Positions 6,979 through 15,798 are shown, counted from the first letter of the stretch. The stretch: DNA of 64,000 bases from Chryseobacterium tagetis (GCF_016735585.2 NZ_JAERSE020000004.1:248001-312000), one strand, 5' to 3'. Made by a program: numbers and translations. Notes: generated by a model not told the origin, from the letters alone.

Positions 6979-8490
6979 ATGTTAGAAAGAATCAGACTAG
7001 AAAGTCTACACAAGAAAGTAACCACAGTAGAAAATGCCGTCAATATCATTAAAGATGGCATGGTAGTAGGATCCAGCGGTTTTACAAAAGCCGGAGACAG
7101 CAAAGCCATTCTAGCCGCACTGGCTGAAAAAGGCAAAACTGAAGATCTTAAAATAACATTAATGACCGGAGCCTCTTTAGGACACGGCACAGACGGAAAG
7201 CTTGCAGAAGCCAACGTCCTAAAAAAAAGGATGCCGTTTCAGGTAGATCCGATTCTCAGAAATAAGATCAACAAAGGGGAAATCCTATTCATTGATCAGC
7301 ATTTAAGTGAAAGTGCAGAACTTCTTCACACCAAAAATTTACAGAATATTGATGTTGCCGTTATTGAAGCTGCCTATATCGAAAGAGACGGAAGCATTGT
7401 TCCGACAACATCTGTAGGAAATTCGGTAACTTTTGCTGCTTTGGCTAAAAAGGTAATTATCGAGATTAATACAGAAGTTCCAGAAGAAGTATACGGAATC
7501 CACGATATTTATCAGGCAGAAGATTATCCTTACAGAAATGTAATTCCAATCGTTGCTCCCTGGAACAAAATCGGAAGAAAAAGTATTCCGGTAGATCCTG
7601 AGAAAATTGAAGCAATTGTTTTCACCAATCTTAAAGACAGTCCGGCTGATATTGCTGAACCGGATGCAAAAACAACTGCTATCGCAAAACATATTATTGA
7701 TTTCTTTGAAAATGAAGTTCGTTTAGGCAGACTTACAGACAGACTTCTTCCTCTTCAGGCAGGAATCGGGAAAGTGGCCAATGCGGTTCTTACGGGATTT
7801 AAAGACAGTAATTTTTACGATTTAACGATGTTTTCAGAAGTATTGCAAGACAGTACTTTTGACCTGATTGATGCAGGAAAACTAAGCTTTGCCTCTGCAT
7901 CTTCTGTAACGGTTTCAAAAGACTGCTACGATCGCGTGTTTGGAAATCTTAGCAAATACAGAGAGAAATTTGTTTTAAGACCTCAAAATATCTCCAATAC
8001 TCCGGGATTAATCAGAAGACTGGGTATAATTGCCATCAATACGGCTATTGAATTTGATATTTACGGAAATGTAAACTCTACTCATATCGGAGGAACAAAA
8101 ATCATGAACGGAATCGGTGGTTCAGGTGATTTTGCCAGAAATGCTTACTTAAGTATTTTCGTAACTCAGGCAGCCTCTAAGGAAAATAAAATTTCACACG
8201 TTCTCCCAATGGTTTCTCATACAGATCACACGGAGCATGATGTTGATATTCTGGTTACCGATATAGGGTTAGCCGATTTGAGAGGATTAGCTCCGAGAGA
8301 AAGAGCTCAGAAAATCATTGATAATTGTGTTCATCCGGATTATAAAGAAGAATTACAGTCTTATTTCGACCGTGCCTGCGAAAGAGGAGGACACACTCCT
8401 CACCTTCTGGAAGAATCTTTCAGCTGGCATTTAAGGTTTTCAGAAACCGGAAACATGAAGAAGGAAACAGCCACAGAAGTTTTAAATTAA
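6979..8490 (+). CDS. Acetyl-CoA hydrolase/transferase (succinate:CoA transferase type)
   Basis: A 503-residue family I CoA-transferase of the Cat1/AarC/Ach1 group, which moves CoA between succinyl-CoA and acetate or a similar acid through a glutamyl-CoA thioester. The predicted catalytic glutamate is E287 in the motif F-S-E-V-L-Q-D, and G-S-S-G-F-T-K-A-G-D near residue 31 is the usual N-terminal loop. Full length for the family. It sits between hmgA and hppD, so it may activate the acetoacetate released by tyrosine breakdown, but acetate is equally possible. Its own terminators on both sides suggest a separate transcript. Confidence 0.88.
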   Translation: MLERIRLESLHKKVTTVENAVNIIKDGMVVGSSGFTKAGDSKAILAALAEKGKTEDLKITLMTGASLGHGTDGKLAEANVLKKRMPFQVDPILRNKINKGEILFIDQHLSESAELLHTKNLQNIDVAVIEAAYIERDGSIVPTTSVGNSVTFAALAKKVIIEINTEVPEEVYGIHDIYQAEDYPYRNVIPIVAPWNKIGRKSIPVDPEKIEAIVFTNLKDSPADIAEPDAKTTAIAKHIIDFFENEVRLGRLTDRLLPLQAGIGKVANAVLTGFKDSNFYDLTMFSEVLQDSTFDLIDAGKLSFASASSVTVSKDCYDRVFGNLSKYREKFVLRPQNISNTPGLIRRLGIIAINTAIEFDIYGNVNSTHIGGTKIMNGIGGSGDFARNAYLSIFVTQAASKENKISHVLPMVSHTDHTEHDVDILVTDIGLADLRGLAPRERAQKIIDNCVHPDYKEELQSYFDRACERGGHTPHLLEESFSWHLRFSETGNMKKETATEVLN

Positions 8491-8510
8491 TTCGTTTAAA
8501 ATATCATATA

Positions 8511-8545
8511 AAAGACTAGGTGTAATACACTTAGTCTTTTTTTGT
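8511..8545 (+). terminator. Terminator after the first CoA-transferase gene
   Basis: AAAGACTAGGTGTA (8511-8524) and TACACTTAGTCTTT (8526-8539) form a stem with one G-T pair, followed by T-rich sequence. Confidence 0.8.
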
Positions 8546-8701
8546 TTTCAGGCTTTTTATTAATACTATTAAACATGATAAAAGTCTCCTGATCACTTCA
8601 TAAAATTTGGACATAATAAAAATGATATGAATTATCTTTGAAAAAAGCGTATTTTTTAATTCAGAATAAATTAACCAACCTCATCATAAAATATTACCAT
8701 T

Positions 8702-9976
8702 ATGTACAACTATATAAGTGCCGAAGAAGCTGTATATACCGTAAAAAGCGGAAACAGGGTATTTTTTCACGGAAGTGCATGTACTCCCAATTATTTGATT
8801 GACGAACTGGCAAGACAGTCTCACCGTCTTTCTAATGTAGAAATGGTTTCCATTACCCAGCAGGGAAATGTAGAAATCGCAAAACCACAATATAAAGACA
8901 GTTTTTTTGTGAATTCTCTTTTCGTTTCAACACCGGTTCGTGATGCAGTGAACTCCGACAGAGGAGATTTTGTTCCTGTTTTTTTAAGTGAAATTCCTAT
9001 TTTATTCAGAAAAAAGATTCTACCGCTTGATGTAGCTTTAATTACAGTTTCTCCTCCTGATAAACATGGCTTTTGTACATTGGGAACGTCTGTTGACATC
9101 GCAAGAGCTGCAGTAGATACTGCAAAAACGATTGTAGCTATCGTCAATCCGTTGATGCCAAGAACTCACGGTGACGGAATGATTCATATCAGCAGAATTC
9201 ATAAACTTGTTTGGCATGAAGAGGAACTTCCAACAGTAGATTACGGTTCAAAAGTGGGACCCGAAGAAATGGAAGTCGGAAAAAATGTTGCCGCATTAAT
9301 TGAGGACAGATCTACCCTTCAAATGGGAATCGGAACCATTCCTGATGCAGTTTTAAAATGTCTTGGAAATCATAAAGATTTAGGAATTCATACTGAAATG
9401 CTGAGTGACGGAGTGATTGATTTAATTCAAAATGATGTCATCAATAACAAATACAAAGGGTATAATGATAACAAAACAATCACCAGTTTCTGTTTCGGAA
9501 CAAGAAAACTGTACGATTATGTGGATGACAATACTGTTTTCTCATTTGATGATGTAAGTACAGTCAATTTTCCAATCAACATCATGAAAAATAAAAAAAT
9601 GGTTGCTATCAATTCAGCCATTGAAATAGATCTTACAGGTCAGGTTTGTGCAGATTCTATAGGAACTATGCAGTATAGCGGAATCGGCGGACAAATGGAT
9701 TTTATGAGAGGCGCAGCATTAAGCGAAGACGGAAAACCCATCATTGCCATCACTTCGAGAACAAAAAAGGGAATTTCCAGAATCGTTCCTTATCTGAAAC
9801 AGGGAGCGGGAGTCGTTACCACTAGAGGTCACATTCATTATGTGGTTACGGAATACGGAACGGCTTATTTATATGGAAAAAACTTACGTCAAAGAGCTCA
9901 GGAATTGATCAGCATTGCTCATCCTGATGACAGAGAAATGTTGGAAAAAGCAGCATACGAAAGATTTAAGCATTAA
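8702..9976 (+). CDS. Acetyl-CoA hydrolase/4-hydroxybutyrate CoA-transferase family protein
   Basis: A 424-residue second family I CoA-transferase, closer to the 4-hydroxybutyrate or butyryl-CoA:acetate group than to the 503-residue neighbour. The predicted catalytic glutamate is E232 in H-T-E-M-L-S-D-G, and the C-terminal half has the Y-S-G-I-G-G-Q-M-D-F motif. It catalyses, by family, CoA transfer between an acyl-CoA and acetate or another short acid; the actual acid is unknown. Having two different CoA-transferases next to each other inside the tyrosine pathway suggests use of the acetoacetate and related short acids. Confidence 0.87.
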   Translation: MYNYISAEEAVYTVKSGNRVFFHGSACTPNYLIDELARQSHRLSNVEMVSITQQGNVEIAKPQYKDSFFVNSLFVSTPVRDAVNSDRGDFVPVFLSEIPILFRKKILPLDVALITVSPPDKHGFCTLGTSVDIARAAVDTAKTIVAIVNPLMPRTHGDGMIHISRIHKLVWHEEELPTVDYGSKVGPEEMEVGKNVAALIEDRSTLQMGIGTIPDAVLKCLGNHKDLGIHTEMLSDGVIDLIQNDVINNKYKGYNDNKTITSFCFGTRKLYDYVDDNTVFSFDDVSTVNFPINIMKNKKMVAINSAIEIDLTGQVCADSIGTMQYSGIGGQMDFMRGAALSEDGKPIIAITSRTKKGISRIVPYLKQGAGVVTTRGHIHYVVTEYGTAYLYGKNLRQRAQELISIAHPDDREMLEKAAYERFKH

Positions 9977-10149
9977 TTTATTTTAGCAAAATATCACAGA
10001 AAGCTACACATTAAAGGTTTAACTTTTTGCGCTTTATTTACCCCTAAATATTTTATTAAAACTTTAACTAACGGTTGTTTGCATCAATTTTAAATATTTC
10101 AGGGAAATTCGTAATTTGCAAGCTATAAATAAAAGTAAAAATAGAAAAT

Positions 10150-11280
10150 ATGTCAACACTTACATTTGCCGAAAAAATTGCTCAAGCAGAGAATTTTTTG
10201 CCAATTAATGGTACAGATTACATTGAGTTTTATGTAGGAAATGCAAAACAGGCTGCTCATTATTACAAAACCGCTTTTGGTTTCCAGTCTGTAGCCTACG
10301 CAGGTCCTGAAACAGGAGTAAGAGATCGTGCTTCTTATGTTCTACAACAGGGAAAAATCAGATTGATTCTTACCACTGGTCTTAAATCTGATTCACCAAT
10401 CAACGAGCACGTAAAAAAACATGGTGATGGGGTGAAAATTTTGGCACTTTGGGTAGATGATGCCTATAAAGCTTTTGAAGAAACTACAAAAAGAGGCGGA
10501 AAACCATATTTGGAGCCTGTTACTCTTACAGATGAGCATGGTGAAGTAAGAATGTCCGGAATTTATACTTACGGAGAAACGGTTCACATGTTTGTTGAAA
10601 GAAAAAACTATACAGGTCCTTTCATGCCTGGTTATGAAAAATGGGAAAGTGCTTACAACCCTGAAGACGCAGGATTACTGTATGTAGACCATTGTGTAGG
10701 AAACGTAGATTGGGACAGAATGCTTCCAACGGTTGAATGGTACGAAAAAGTAATGGGATTTGTGAATATTCTTTCTTTTGATGACAAACAAATCAACACA
10801 GAATATTCTGCTTTGATGTCTAAAGTAATGTCAAACGGAAACGGATTTGCAAAATTCCCTATCAACGAACCTGCAGAAGGTAAAAAGAAATCTCAGGTAG
10901 AAGAATACCTTGATTTCTATGAAGGAGAAGGAGTACAGCACATTGCGGTTGCAACAAAAGATATCATCCATACGGTAACTGAATTGAAAAAACGTGGTGT
11001 AGAATTCCTTTCTGCTCCACCAGAAGCTTATTACGATATGGTTCCTGAAAGAGTGGGCCACATTGATGAAGATCTTAAAAAACTTCAGGATCTGGGAATT
11101 CTTATCGACCATGATGAAGAAGGATATTTACTACAGATCTTTACTAAACCTGTAGAAGACCGTCCTACTCTATTCTTTGAAATCATTGAAAGACATGGAG
11201 CTCAGAGTTTCGGTGCCGGTAACTTTAAAGCATTATTCGAAGCTTTAGAGAGAGAGCAGGAAAGAAGAGGAAATCTTTAA
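10150..11280 (+). CDS. hppD: 4-hydroxyphenylpyruvate dioxygenase
   Basis: Converts 4-hydroxyphenylpyruvate to homogentisate, the substrate of HmgA. The 376-residue protein has two vicinal-oxygen-chelate domains; the iron site can be read as H181 (Y-V-D-H-C), H264 (V-Q-H-I-A) and E344 (F-F-E-I-I). The C-terminal Q-R/G-A-G-N-F-K-A-L-F-E-A-L-E helix that closes the active site is present. Length is normal. It lies with hmgA and fahA, each a successive step of tyrosine degradation. Confidence 0.95.
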   Translation: MSTLTFAEKIAQAENFLPINGTDYIEFYVGNAKQAAHYYKTAFGFQSVAYAGPETGVRDRASYVLQQGKIRLILTTGLKSDSPINEHVKKHGDGVKILALWVDDAYKAFEETTKRGGKPYLEPVTLTDEHGEVRMSGIYTYGETVHMFVERKNYTGPFMPGYEKWESAYNPEDAGLLYVDHCVGNVDWDRMLPTVEWYEKVMGFVNILSFDDKQINTEYSALMSKVMSNGNGFAKFPINEPAEGKKKSQVEEYLDFYEGEGVQHIAVATKDIIHTVTELKKRGVEFLSAPPEAYYDMVPERVGHIDEDLKKLQDLGILIDHDEEGYLLQIFTKPVEDRPTLFFEIIERHGAQSFGAGNFKALFEALEREQERRGNL

Positions 11281-11296
11281 TTTTAAATACAATATC

Positions 11297-11343
11297 AAGT
11301 TTTGTCAGGATTTTATCTTGGCAAAACTTTTTTATAAAACACC
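11297..11343 (+). terminator. Terminator-like hairpin after hppD
   Basis: AAGTTTTGTCA (from 11297) can pair with TGGCAAAACTT (to 11339), followed by Ts. The extended reading frame of the next gene (from 11318) starts inside this hairpin, which supports the later start at 11348. Confidence 0.6.
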
Positions 11344-11347
11344 TTAT

Positions 11348-11809
11348 ATGAAAAAAATTCTCATCGGTATTTCATTACTCACAACTTTGGTATGTGTAAA
11401 GGCACAATACGGAACGGCAAACGAAATTCTTAACCAGCTTGAAGAAAGAAAAGGTATTAATCAAAACCTGGGAAACGTAAGTATTGACAACAAAAAATTT
11501 GTTTTCATTAAAGACGCAGAAGATCACACAGAAAGAGATTTTATTGTGATCAAGGGAAACAAAGTTACCTACGTAGAAGTCTTCGATGATAAAGCAACGG
11601 GAGAAAGCAGCTCCAATGTTTTTTCCGGAGATATCGTCAGAAGCAGGAAGAATATCATTTCCTTACGCGCAGATATGCTGGAAAACCAGAAAGTTCCGAT
11701 CCCGGTTACAAAAACCCTCCTGCTGACAAAGCAAAAAGAGATTCTGTACCTTATTGACGTCAATACCAAAGACCGATGGATCGATGAAGAATCTTATTCA
11801 AAAAAATAA
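11348..11809 (+). CDS. Small secreted protein of unknown function
   Basis: A 153-residue protein with a clear signal peptide (MKKILIGISLLTTLVCVKAQ, cleavage after about residue 18-20). The mature part is mixed charged and beta-rich with no cysteine and no motif I recognise. It lies between hppD and fahA, 53 bases before the latter, but nothing in it suggests an enzyme of the pathway. The longer frame overlaps the hppD terminator and would bury the signal peptide, so ATG 11348 is used. Confidence 0.7.
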   Translation: MKKILIGISLLTTLVCVKAQYGTANEILNQLEERKGINQNLGNVSIDNKKFVFIKDAEDHTERDFIVIKGNKVTYVEVFDDKATGESSSNVFSGDIVRSRKNIISLRADMLENQKVPIPVTKTLLLTKQKEILYLIDVNTKDRWIDEESYSKK

Positions 11810-11862
11810 TAACCCGGAATTTGGAGAGCTTTATTCTTCAATTCTTATTTAATCCTAAACTT

Positions 11863-13110
11863 ATGAAATCATTTGTAGAATATTCGTCAAATTCAGACTT
11901 CTCTATCCATAACATCCCTTTCGGTGTGGCAGTATTCAATAAAGAATATATTGGCTGCTGTACAAGAATCGGAGATCAGGTTATTGACCTAGCAACATTA
12001 TATGATCTTGGTTATTTCGAAGAGATCGAAGGTCTTGATGATAATATCTTTGAAGCCTATACCATCAACGAATTCATTGAACTTGGAAAACCCATCACCA
12101 ATGCTGTTCGTTTGAAAATTCAGGAATTATTATTGGAAGGTTCAGCCTTATCAAAAGACCAGAAAACAATTGAAGAGGCGTTCTATGACTTGGATAAAGT
12201 AAAAATGATGATGCCGGTTCACATTCCGAACTATACCGATTTTTACAGCAGCATAGAACATGCAACAAACGTTGGAAAAATGTTCAGAGATCCTGCAAAT
12301 GCTTTGTTACCTAACTGGAAACATCTTCCTGTAGGCTATCACGGTAGAGCTTCTTCTATTGTTGTTTCAGGAACTGAAATCAATCGTCCAAAAGGTCAGA
12401 TGAAACCTGCAGATGTAGAGAAACCAGTTTTCGGACCTTGTAAGCAATTGGATTTCGAATTGGAAATGGCGTTCATCATCAACAAAAATACGGAGATGGG
12501 TGAAAGTATATCTACACAACAGGCTGAAGATGCTATTTTCGGAATGGTAGTTTTCAACGACTGGTCTGCAAGAGATATCCAGTCTTGGGAATATGTTCCA
12601 CTAGGACCATTTTTAGCTAAAAATTTCGGTTCGTCAATCTCTCCGTGGGTAGTTACTCTAGAAGCTTTAGAACCATTCAGAACGACTTCTCCAACTCAGG
12701 ATCCTGAAGTTCTGGATTATCTGAAATTTGAAGGGGATAAAAATTACGACATCAATTTAGAAGTTTATCTACAACCTGAAAATGGTGACCAAAATTTAAT
12801 TTCTGAAAGCAATTACAAGTTCATGTACTGGAACATGACACAGCAATTAGCTCATCATACAGTAAACGGTTGTAATGTAGAAGTTGGGGATTTATATGCA
12901 AGTGGAACTATTTCCGGAACCGATCCAAAATCTTTCGGTTCTATGCTTGAATTAACATGGAGAGGGCAAAACCCAATTCAGTTAAGCAACGGACAAGAAA
13001 GAAAGTTCATCGATGATAATGATACGGTAACTATGAAAGCTTGGGCCGAAAAAGACGGTGTAAGAGTTGGTTTCGGTGAAGTAAGTGGTAAAATTATTCC
13101 TGCAATTTAG
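11863..13110 (+). CDS. fahA: Fumarylacetoacetase
   Basis: Splits fumarylacetoacetate into fumarate and acetoacetate, the last step of tyrosine degradation. The 415-residue protein has the small N-terminal SH3-like domain and a C-terminal FAH fold; recognisable parts are H-Y-G-R-A-S-S near residues 165-171, E-L-E-M-A-F, and D-W-S-A-R-D-I-Q with the downstream acidic metal ligands. Length agrees with bacterial and animal FAH. The extended TTG start at 11821 has no support; ATG 11863 opens the conserved N terminus. No maleylacetoacetate isomerase gene is seen in the window. Confidence 0.94.
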   Translation: MKSFVEYSSNSDFSIHNIPFGVAVFNKEYIGCCTRIGDQVIDLATLYDLGYFEEIEGLDDNIFEAYTINEFIELGKPITNAVRLKIQELLLEGSALSKDQKTIEEAFYDLDKVKMMMPVHIPNYTDFYSSIEHATNVGKMFRDPANALLPNWKHLPVGYHGRASSIVVSGTEINRPKGQMKPADVEKPVFGPCKQLDFELEMAFIINKNTEMGESISTQQAEDAIFGMVVFNDWSARDIQSWEYVPLGPFLAKNFGSSISPWVVTLEALEPFRTTSPTQDPEVLDYLKFEGDKNYDINLEVYLQPENGDQNLISESNYKFMYWNMTQQLAHHTVNGCNVEVGDLYASGTISGTDPKSFGSMLELTWRGQNPIQLSNGQERKFIDDNDTVTMKAWAEKDGVRVGFGEVSGKIIPAI

Positions 13111-13183
13111 ATTTTAACCTTTTAGAAATATTTTTAACACATAAGTCACAAAGAAAATTCCCTTTTCTCACATTAGAAAAGAA

Positions 13184-13217
13184 CATATTAGTTTGAAAAT
13201 CTATAGATTTTCATTTA
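13184..13217. repeat. Left 34-base inverted repeat, itself palindromic
   Basis: The core TGAAAATCTATAGATTTTCA (13194-13213) is a perfect 20-base palindrome. The whole 34 bases are the exact reverse complement of the right copy at 13645-13678. Confidence 0.95.
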
Positions 13218-13236
13218 ATTGAGTATAAATACAATT

Positions 13237-13647
13237 ATGGAACTTACTAAAAAATACATCAATGAACTTACTTATAAAATAATTGGTGCATGCATAGAAG
13301 TTCATAAAATTGTAGGTCCAGGTCTTTATGAAGATATCTATCATAAATGTTTGGAAAGAGAATTTAATTTGCTTGGTATAAAATATAAAAGTGAGCTTGA
13401 AATTCCGCTTATTTATAAAGATGTAAAAATTGATTGTAAAGTTAAATGTGATTTTTTAATTGAAAATGTGATCGTTTTAGAAATAAAGTCTGTAACAGAA
13501 TTTCACAATATTCATAGAGCACAAACCATGAACTATATGAATTTGTTGAAAGTTCCAAAATCTATACTTGTCAATTTTAATGTTTATAATTTATATCATG
13601 AAGGAACTGAAACATTTGTAAATAAAGACTTTGAAAAACTCCCATAA
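13237..13647 (+). CDS. GxxExxY protein (PD-(D/E)XK-like nuclease fold)
   Basis: A 136-residue protein with the family signature G29-L-Y-E32-D-I-Y35. Downstream, D72 and E82-I-K84 after consecutive beta strands fit a PD-(D/E)XK nuclease-like core, the fold assigned to this family. Its biological role is not established. The gene is enclosed by two exact inverted repeats; its stop codon overlaps the first three bases of the right copy. The frame extending to a TTG at 13219 has no support, so ATG 13237 is used. It splits what is otherwise a tyrosine-degradation cluster and has nothing in common with that pathway. Confidence 0.88.
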   Translation: MELTKKYINELTYKIIGACIEVHKIVGPGLYEDIYHKCLEREFNLLGIKYKSELEIPLIYKDVKIDCKVKCDFLIENVIVLEIKSVTEFHNIHRAQTMNYMNLLKVPKSILVNFNVYNLYHEGTETFVNKDFEKLP

Positions 13648-13678
13648 ATGAAAATCTATAGATTTTCAAACTAATATG
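13645..13678. repeat. Right 34-base inverted repeat, itself palindromic
   Basis: Exact reverse complement of the left copy at 13184-13217. It begins at the stop codon of the GxxExxY gene. As an RNA the palindromic core would form a stable hairpin and could end transcription in both directions. Confidence 0.95.
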
Positions 13679-13749
13679 CTCTAAAATAATTTTCAAGTAT
13701 TTAAATTTAAAGCTAATGTGACTCATGTGTTAAAAGAATTAATGTAATA

Positions 13750-14571
13750 ATGAAAACACTTATCCCATCCGAAATAACTCCGGTACAACTACAGACTGTA
13801 ATGCAAACTGCCGTTTCACCACGACCGATTGCATTGGCTTCTACAGTTGATAAAAATGGCGAGATCAATCTGTCTCCGTTCAGTTTTTTCAATATGTTCA
13901 GTACGGTTCCTCCGATTTTGATTTTTTCACCTTCGAGAAGAGTACGTGACAATACAACGAAACATACGTTAGAAAATGTTTTGGAAGTTCCTGAAGTCGT
14001 AATCGGTACGGTTAATTTCCCAATTGTTCAGCAGATTTCTTTGGCTTCCACAGAATACGGTGACGGTGTAAATGAATTTATCAAATCCGGCTTAACGATG
14101 AAGGATGCTGATTTGGTGAAACCTAAACTGATTGAAGAATGTCCCGTAAACTTTGAATGTAAGGTTTTAGAGGTGAAATCTTTGGGCGATCAGGGTGGTG
14201 CTGGAAATCTAGTCATTTGTGAAGTTCAGAAAATTCATATCAGAGAAGAATACCTGAATGAAGAAGGAAATCTTGACCAGAAAAAACTGGATATGGTTGC
14301 GCGTTTAGGCGGAAACTGGTATTCCAGAAATAATGAGAACAATCTTTTTGAAGTTCCAAAGCCATTGGTTACCAAAGGAATTGGCTTTGATCTTCTTCCC
14401 AATGAAATAAAACTAAGTAAGATTTTCACAGGAAATGACCTAGGAATGCTTGCCAATGTTGAGGTTTTACCTGTAGGAGATTATCATTCCGACGAAAGAG
14501 TTCATCAGGATGCCCAGAAATTTTTGCTTGAAAGTAAAATTGAAGAAGCCTGGAAAATTTTAATTAAATAA
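13750..14571 (+). CDS. Flavin reductase family (FMN-binding split-barrel) protein
   Basis: A 273-residue protein with the N-terminal flavin reductase-like FMN-binding barrel: V-S-P-R-P-I-A-L-A-S-T-V-D near residue 24 and S-P-F-S-F-F-N-M-F-S near 42, followed by V-x-x-x-x-F-P near 88. Such proteins bind FMN and often reduce flavin for a monooxygenase or act on small molecules. It follows fahA after the GxxExxY element and may belong to aromatic degradation, which is inference. The outer repeat arm ends only 14 bases before the ATG, so any promoter of this gene must overlap the element. Confidence 0.85.
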   Translation: MKTLIPSEITPVQLQTVMQTAVSPRPIALASTVDKNGEINLSPFSFFNMFSTVPPILIFSPSRRVRDNTTKHTLENVLEVPEVVIGTVNFPIVQQISLASTEYGDGVNEFIKSGLTMKDADLVKPKLIEECPVNFECKVLEVKSLGDQGGAGNLVICEVQKIHIREEYLNEEGNLDQKKLDMVARLGGNWYSRNNENNLFEVPKPLVTKGIGFDLLPNEIKLSKIFTGNDLGMLANVEVLPVGDYHSDERVHQDAQKFLLESKIEEAWKILIK

Positions 14572-14606
14572 TACTGTTTACATATTATTTAACAGACAAT
14601 AAACAT

Positions 14607-14636
14607 AAAAGGAGTGAAAATTTTCACTCCTTTTTA
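14607..14636. terminator. Bidirectional terminator
   Basis: AAAAGGAGTGAAAA (14607-14620) and TTTTCACTCCTTTT (14621-14634) form a perfect inverted repeat with T-runs on both strands, between two converging genes. Confidence 0.85.
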
Positions 14637-14652
14637 TTTTAAGTATAAACAT

Positions 14653-14865
14653 TTAGTAACAACATTTATATCTTCCATTAGCATCTATAACTTCAGTCCC
14701 TAAATAAGGCGGTGCACAAGGAGGTACAACACATCTGCCTTGTCCATCACCGATATAATCACTGAAACAACCACTCAGCTGACATAGATTTTTATCTCCA
14801 CCTGCAATTTGCTTTTGAGCTTCTCTGCTTAGCTTCTGAGCGTTCTTTAAATTTGAATTTTTCAT
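14653..14865 (-). CDS. Bacteriocin-like peptide with double-glycine leader
   Basis: A 70-residue peptide. Residues 1-23 look like a double-glycine leader (MKNSNLKNAQKLSREAQKQI then A-G-G), as used for export by C39-peptidase ABC transporters. The 47-residue remainder has six cysteines (C28, C33, C45, C50, C68, C69) and is rich in Pro and Gly. Such leader peptides are common in Chryseobacterium and are usually annotated bacteriocin-like, with no proven activity. No exporter, modification enzyme or immunity gene lies next to it. The ORF can be extended 22 codons, but the leader pattern fixes the start at 14865. Confidence 0.75.
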   Translation of the reverse strand: MKNSNLKNAQKLSREAQKQIAGGDKNLCQLSGCFSDYIGDGQGRCVVPPCAPPYLGTEVIDANGRYKCCY

Positions 14866-14958
14866 AGTAATTTGAATTTTAGTGTTATTAATATTTTTCA
14901 CTAATATATGAAAAATTACAAAAACACACACTGAAATTCAATAAATTAAAAGCTAATT

Positions 14959-15798
14959 TCACATTTTTAATTTCATAAATTCAATAGATTTCTCCACCAC
15001 TGTATTCAAATCTTTTGGCAATTCATTTACCTCCCAAGGTTCTTTTGCTCCAAATGTATGGTTGGCTCCGTCGATTAAAAATAATTCTGAAAGTGGATTT
15101 AAAATATGAAGATGTTCTGCATTTTTTACACTCACACTCTCATCATTGGTTCCGTGAATGATTAACATATGTGCTTTTGCCATTTCGGTTGCTCTTTCTA
15201 CATCAAAACGGATCTCATTCTCTTCAAAATCTTCGTAAAACTGATAATAATGAGGCATTTCCTGTTTAGTTCTTCCGTTGATCACATAAAAAACACCTGC
15301 TTTTTCCCACTTCTCAAAGGCTTCATTTTTAGGAAACCGATCTAATGTATCAACACTTGCCAATGTTATCAGTCCATTAATTCTTTCATCTTCAAAAGTT
15401 TTAATGATAGAAATCCCACCTCCTCTGCTATGACCCATCAAAATTATTTTTTGATCATCTACTTTTTCATGTTGAGCAAAATAATCGATCACTACTCCTA
15501 AGTCTGAAAGTTCTTTAGAATAATTATTATTTCCGAATGCTTCCAGATCAGCAAAATTGTGAGGATCCTCTACCGTAGTTCCGTTATGGGAAAAATTAAA
15601 TTTAACAAAGAAAAATCCAGCCTCTGCAAATTTTTCTGCCATTATATTCCAGGCTCCCCAGTCTTTATAACCTTTATATCCGTGAACAAAGATCACTAAA
15701 GGCAATTTTGTACCTGATTCAGGATAAAAGGCATCAGCAAGAAAAGTTACTGTTTCCGGGTTATGTAGTTGTATATTAATTTCTTTTACTAATTCCAT
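14959..15798 (-). CDS. Alpha/beta hydrolase
   Basis: A 279-residue cytoplasmic hydrolase of the dienelactone-hydrolase/prolyl-oligopeptidase-like type. The nucleophile elbow is G-H-S124-R-G-G, the oxyanion region is F-V-H-G-Y-K-G, a likely acid is in G-T-N-D-E-S and the histidine is in D-G-A-N-H-T-F-G near the C terminus. No signal peptide. The substrate cannot be deduced. It is divergent from the secreted SGNH esterase gene at 15861. Confidence 0.85.
   Translation of the reverse strand: MELVKEINIQLHNPETVTFLADAFYPESGTKLPLVIFVHGYKGYKDWGAWNIMAEKFAEAGFFFVKFNFSHNGTTVEDPHNFADLEAFGNNNYSKELSDLGVVIDYFAQHEKVDDQKIILMGHSRGGGISIIKTFEDERINGLITLASVDTLDRFPKNEAFEKWEKAGVFYVINGRTKQEMPHYYQFYEDFEENEIRFDVERATEMAKAHMLIIHGTNDESVSVKNAEHLHILNPLSELFLIDGANHTFGAKEPWEVNELPKDLNTVVEKSIEFMKLKM

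Larger units (their letters stand above)
13131..13736. mobile_element. Candidate GxxExxY element with outer and inner inverted repeats
   Basis: An approximately 606-bp unit lies between fahA and the flavin reductase gene. Outer arms: TTTTAACACATAAGTCACA (13132-13150) is matched, with one difference, by the reverse complement of 13717-13735. Inner arms are perfect 34-base inverted copies at 13184-13217 and 13645-13678. The only gene inside is the GxxExxY gene. The left and right flanks between outer and inner arms are similar in length but diverged. No transposase and no clear target duplication is seen, so mobility is inferred. Confidence 0.6.

Noticed and set aside
13219..13236. Longer GxxExxY start at TTG
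   Set aside because: TTG start with no support; it would begin in the repeat-proximal region while ATG 13237 gives the usual N terminus.
14653..14865. Lantibiotic or other modified peptide cluster
   Set aside because: No modification enzyme or exporter lies nearby; only the leader type is visible.
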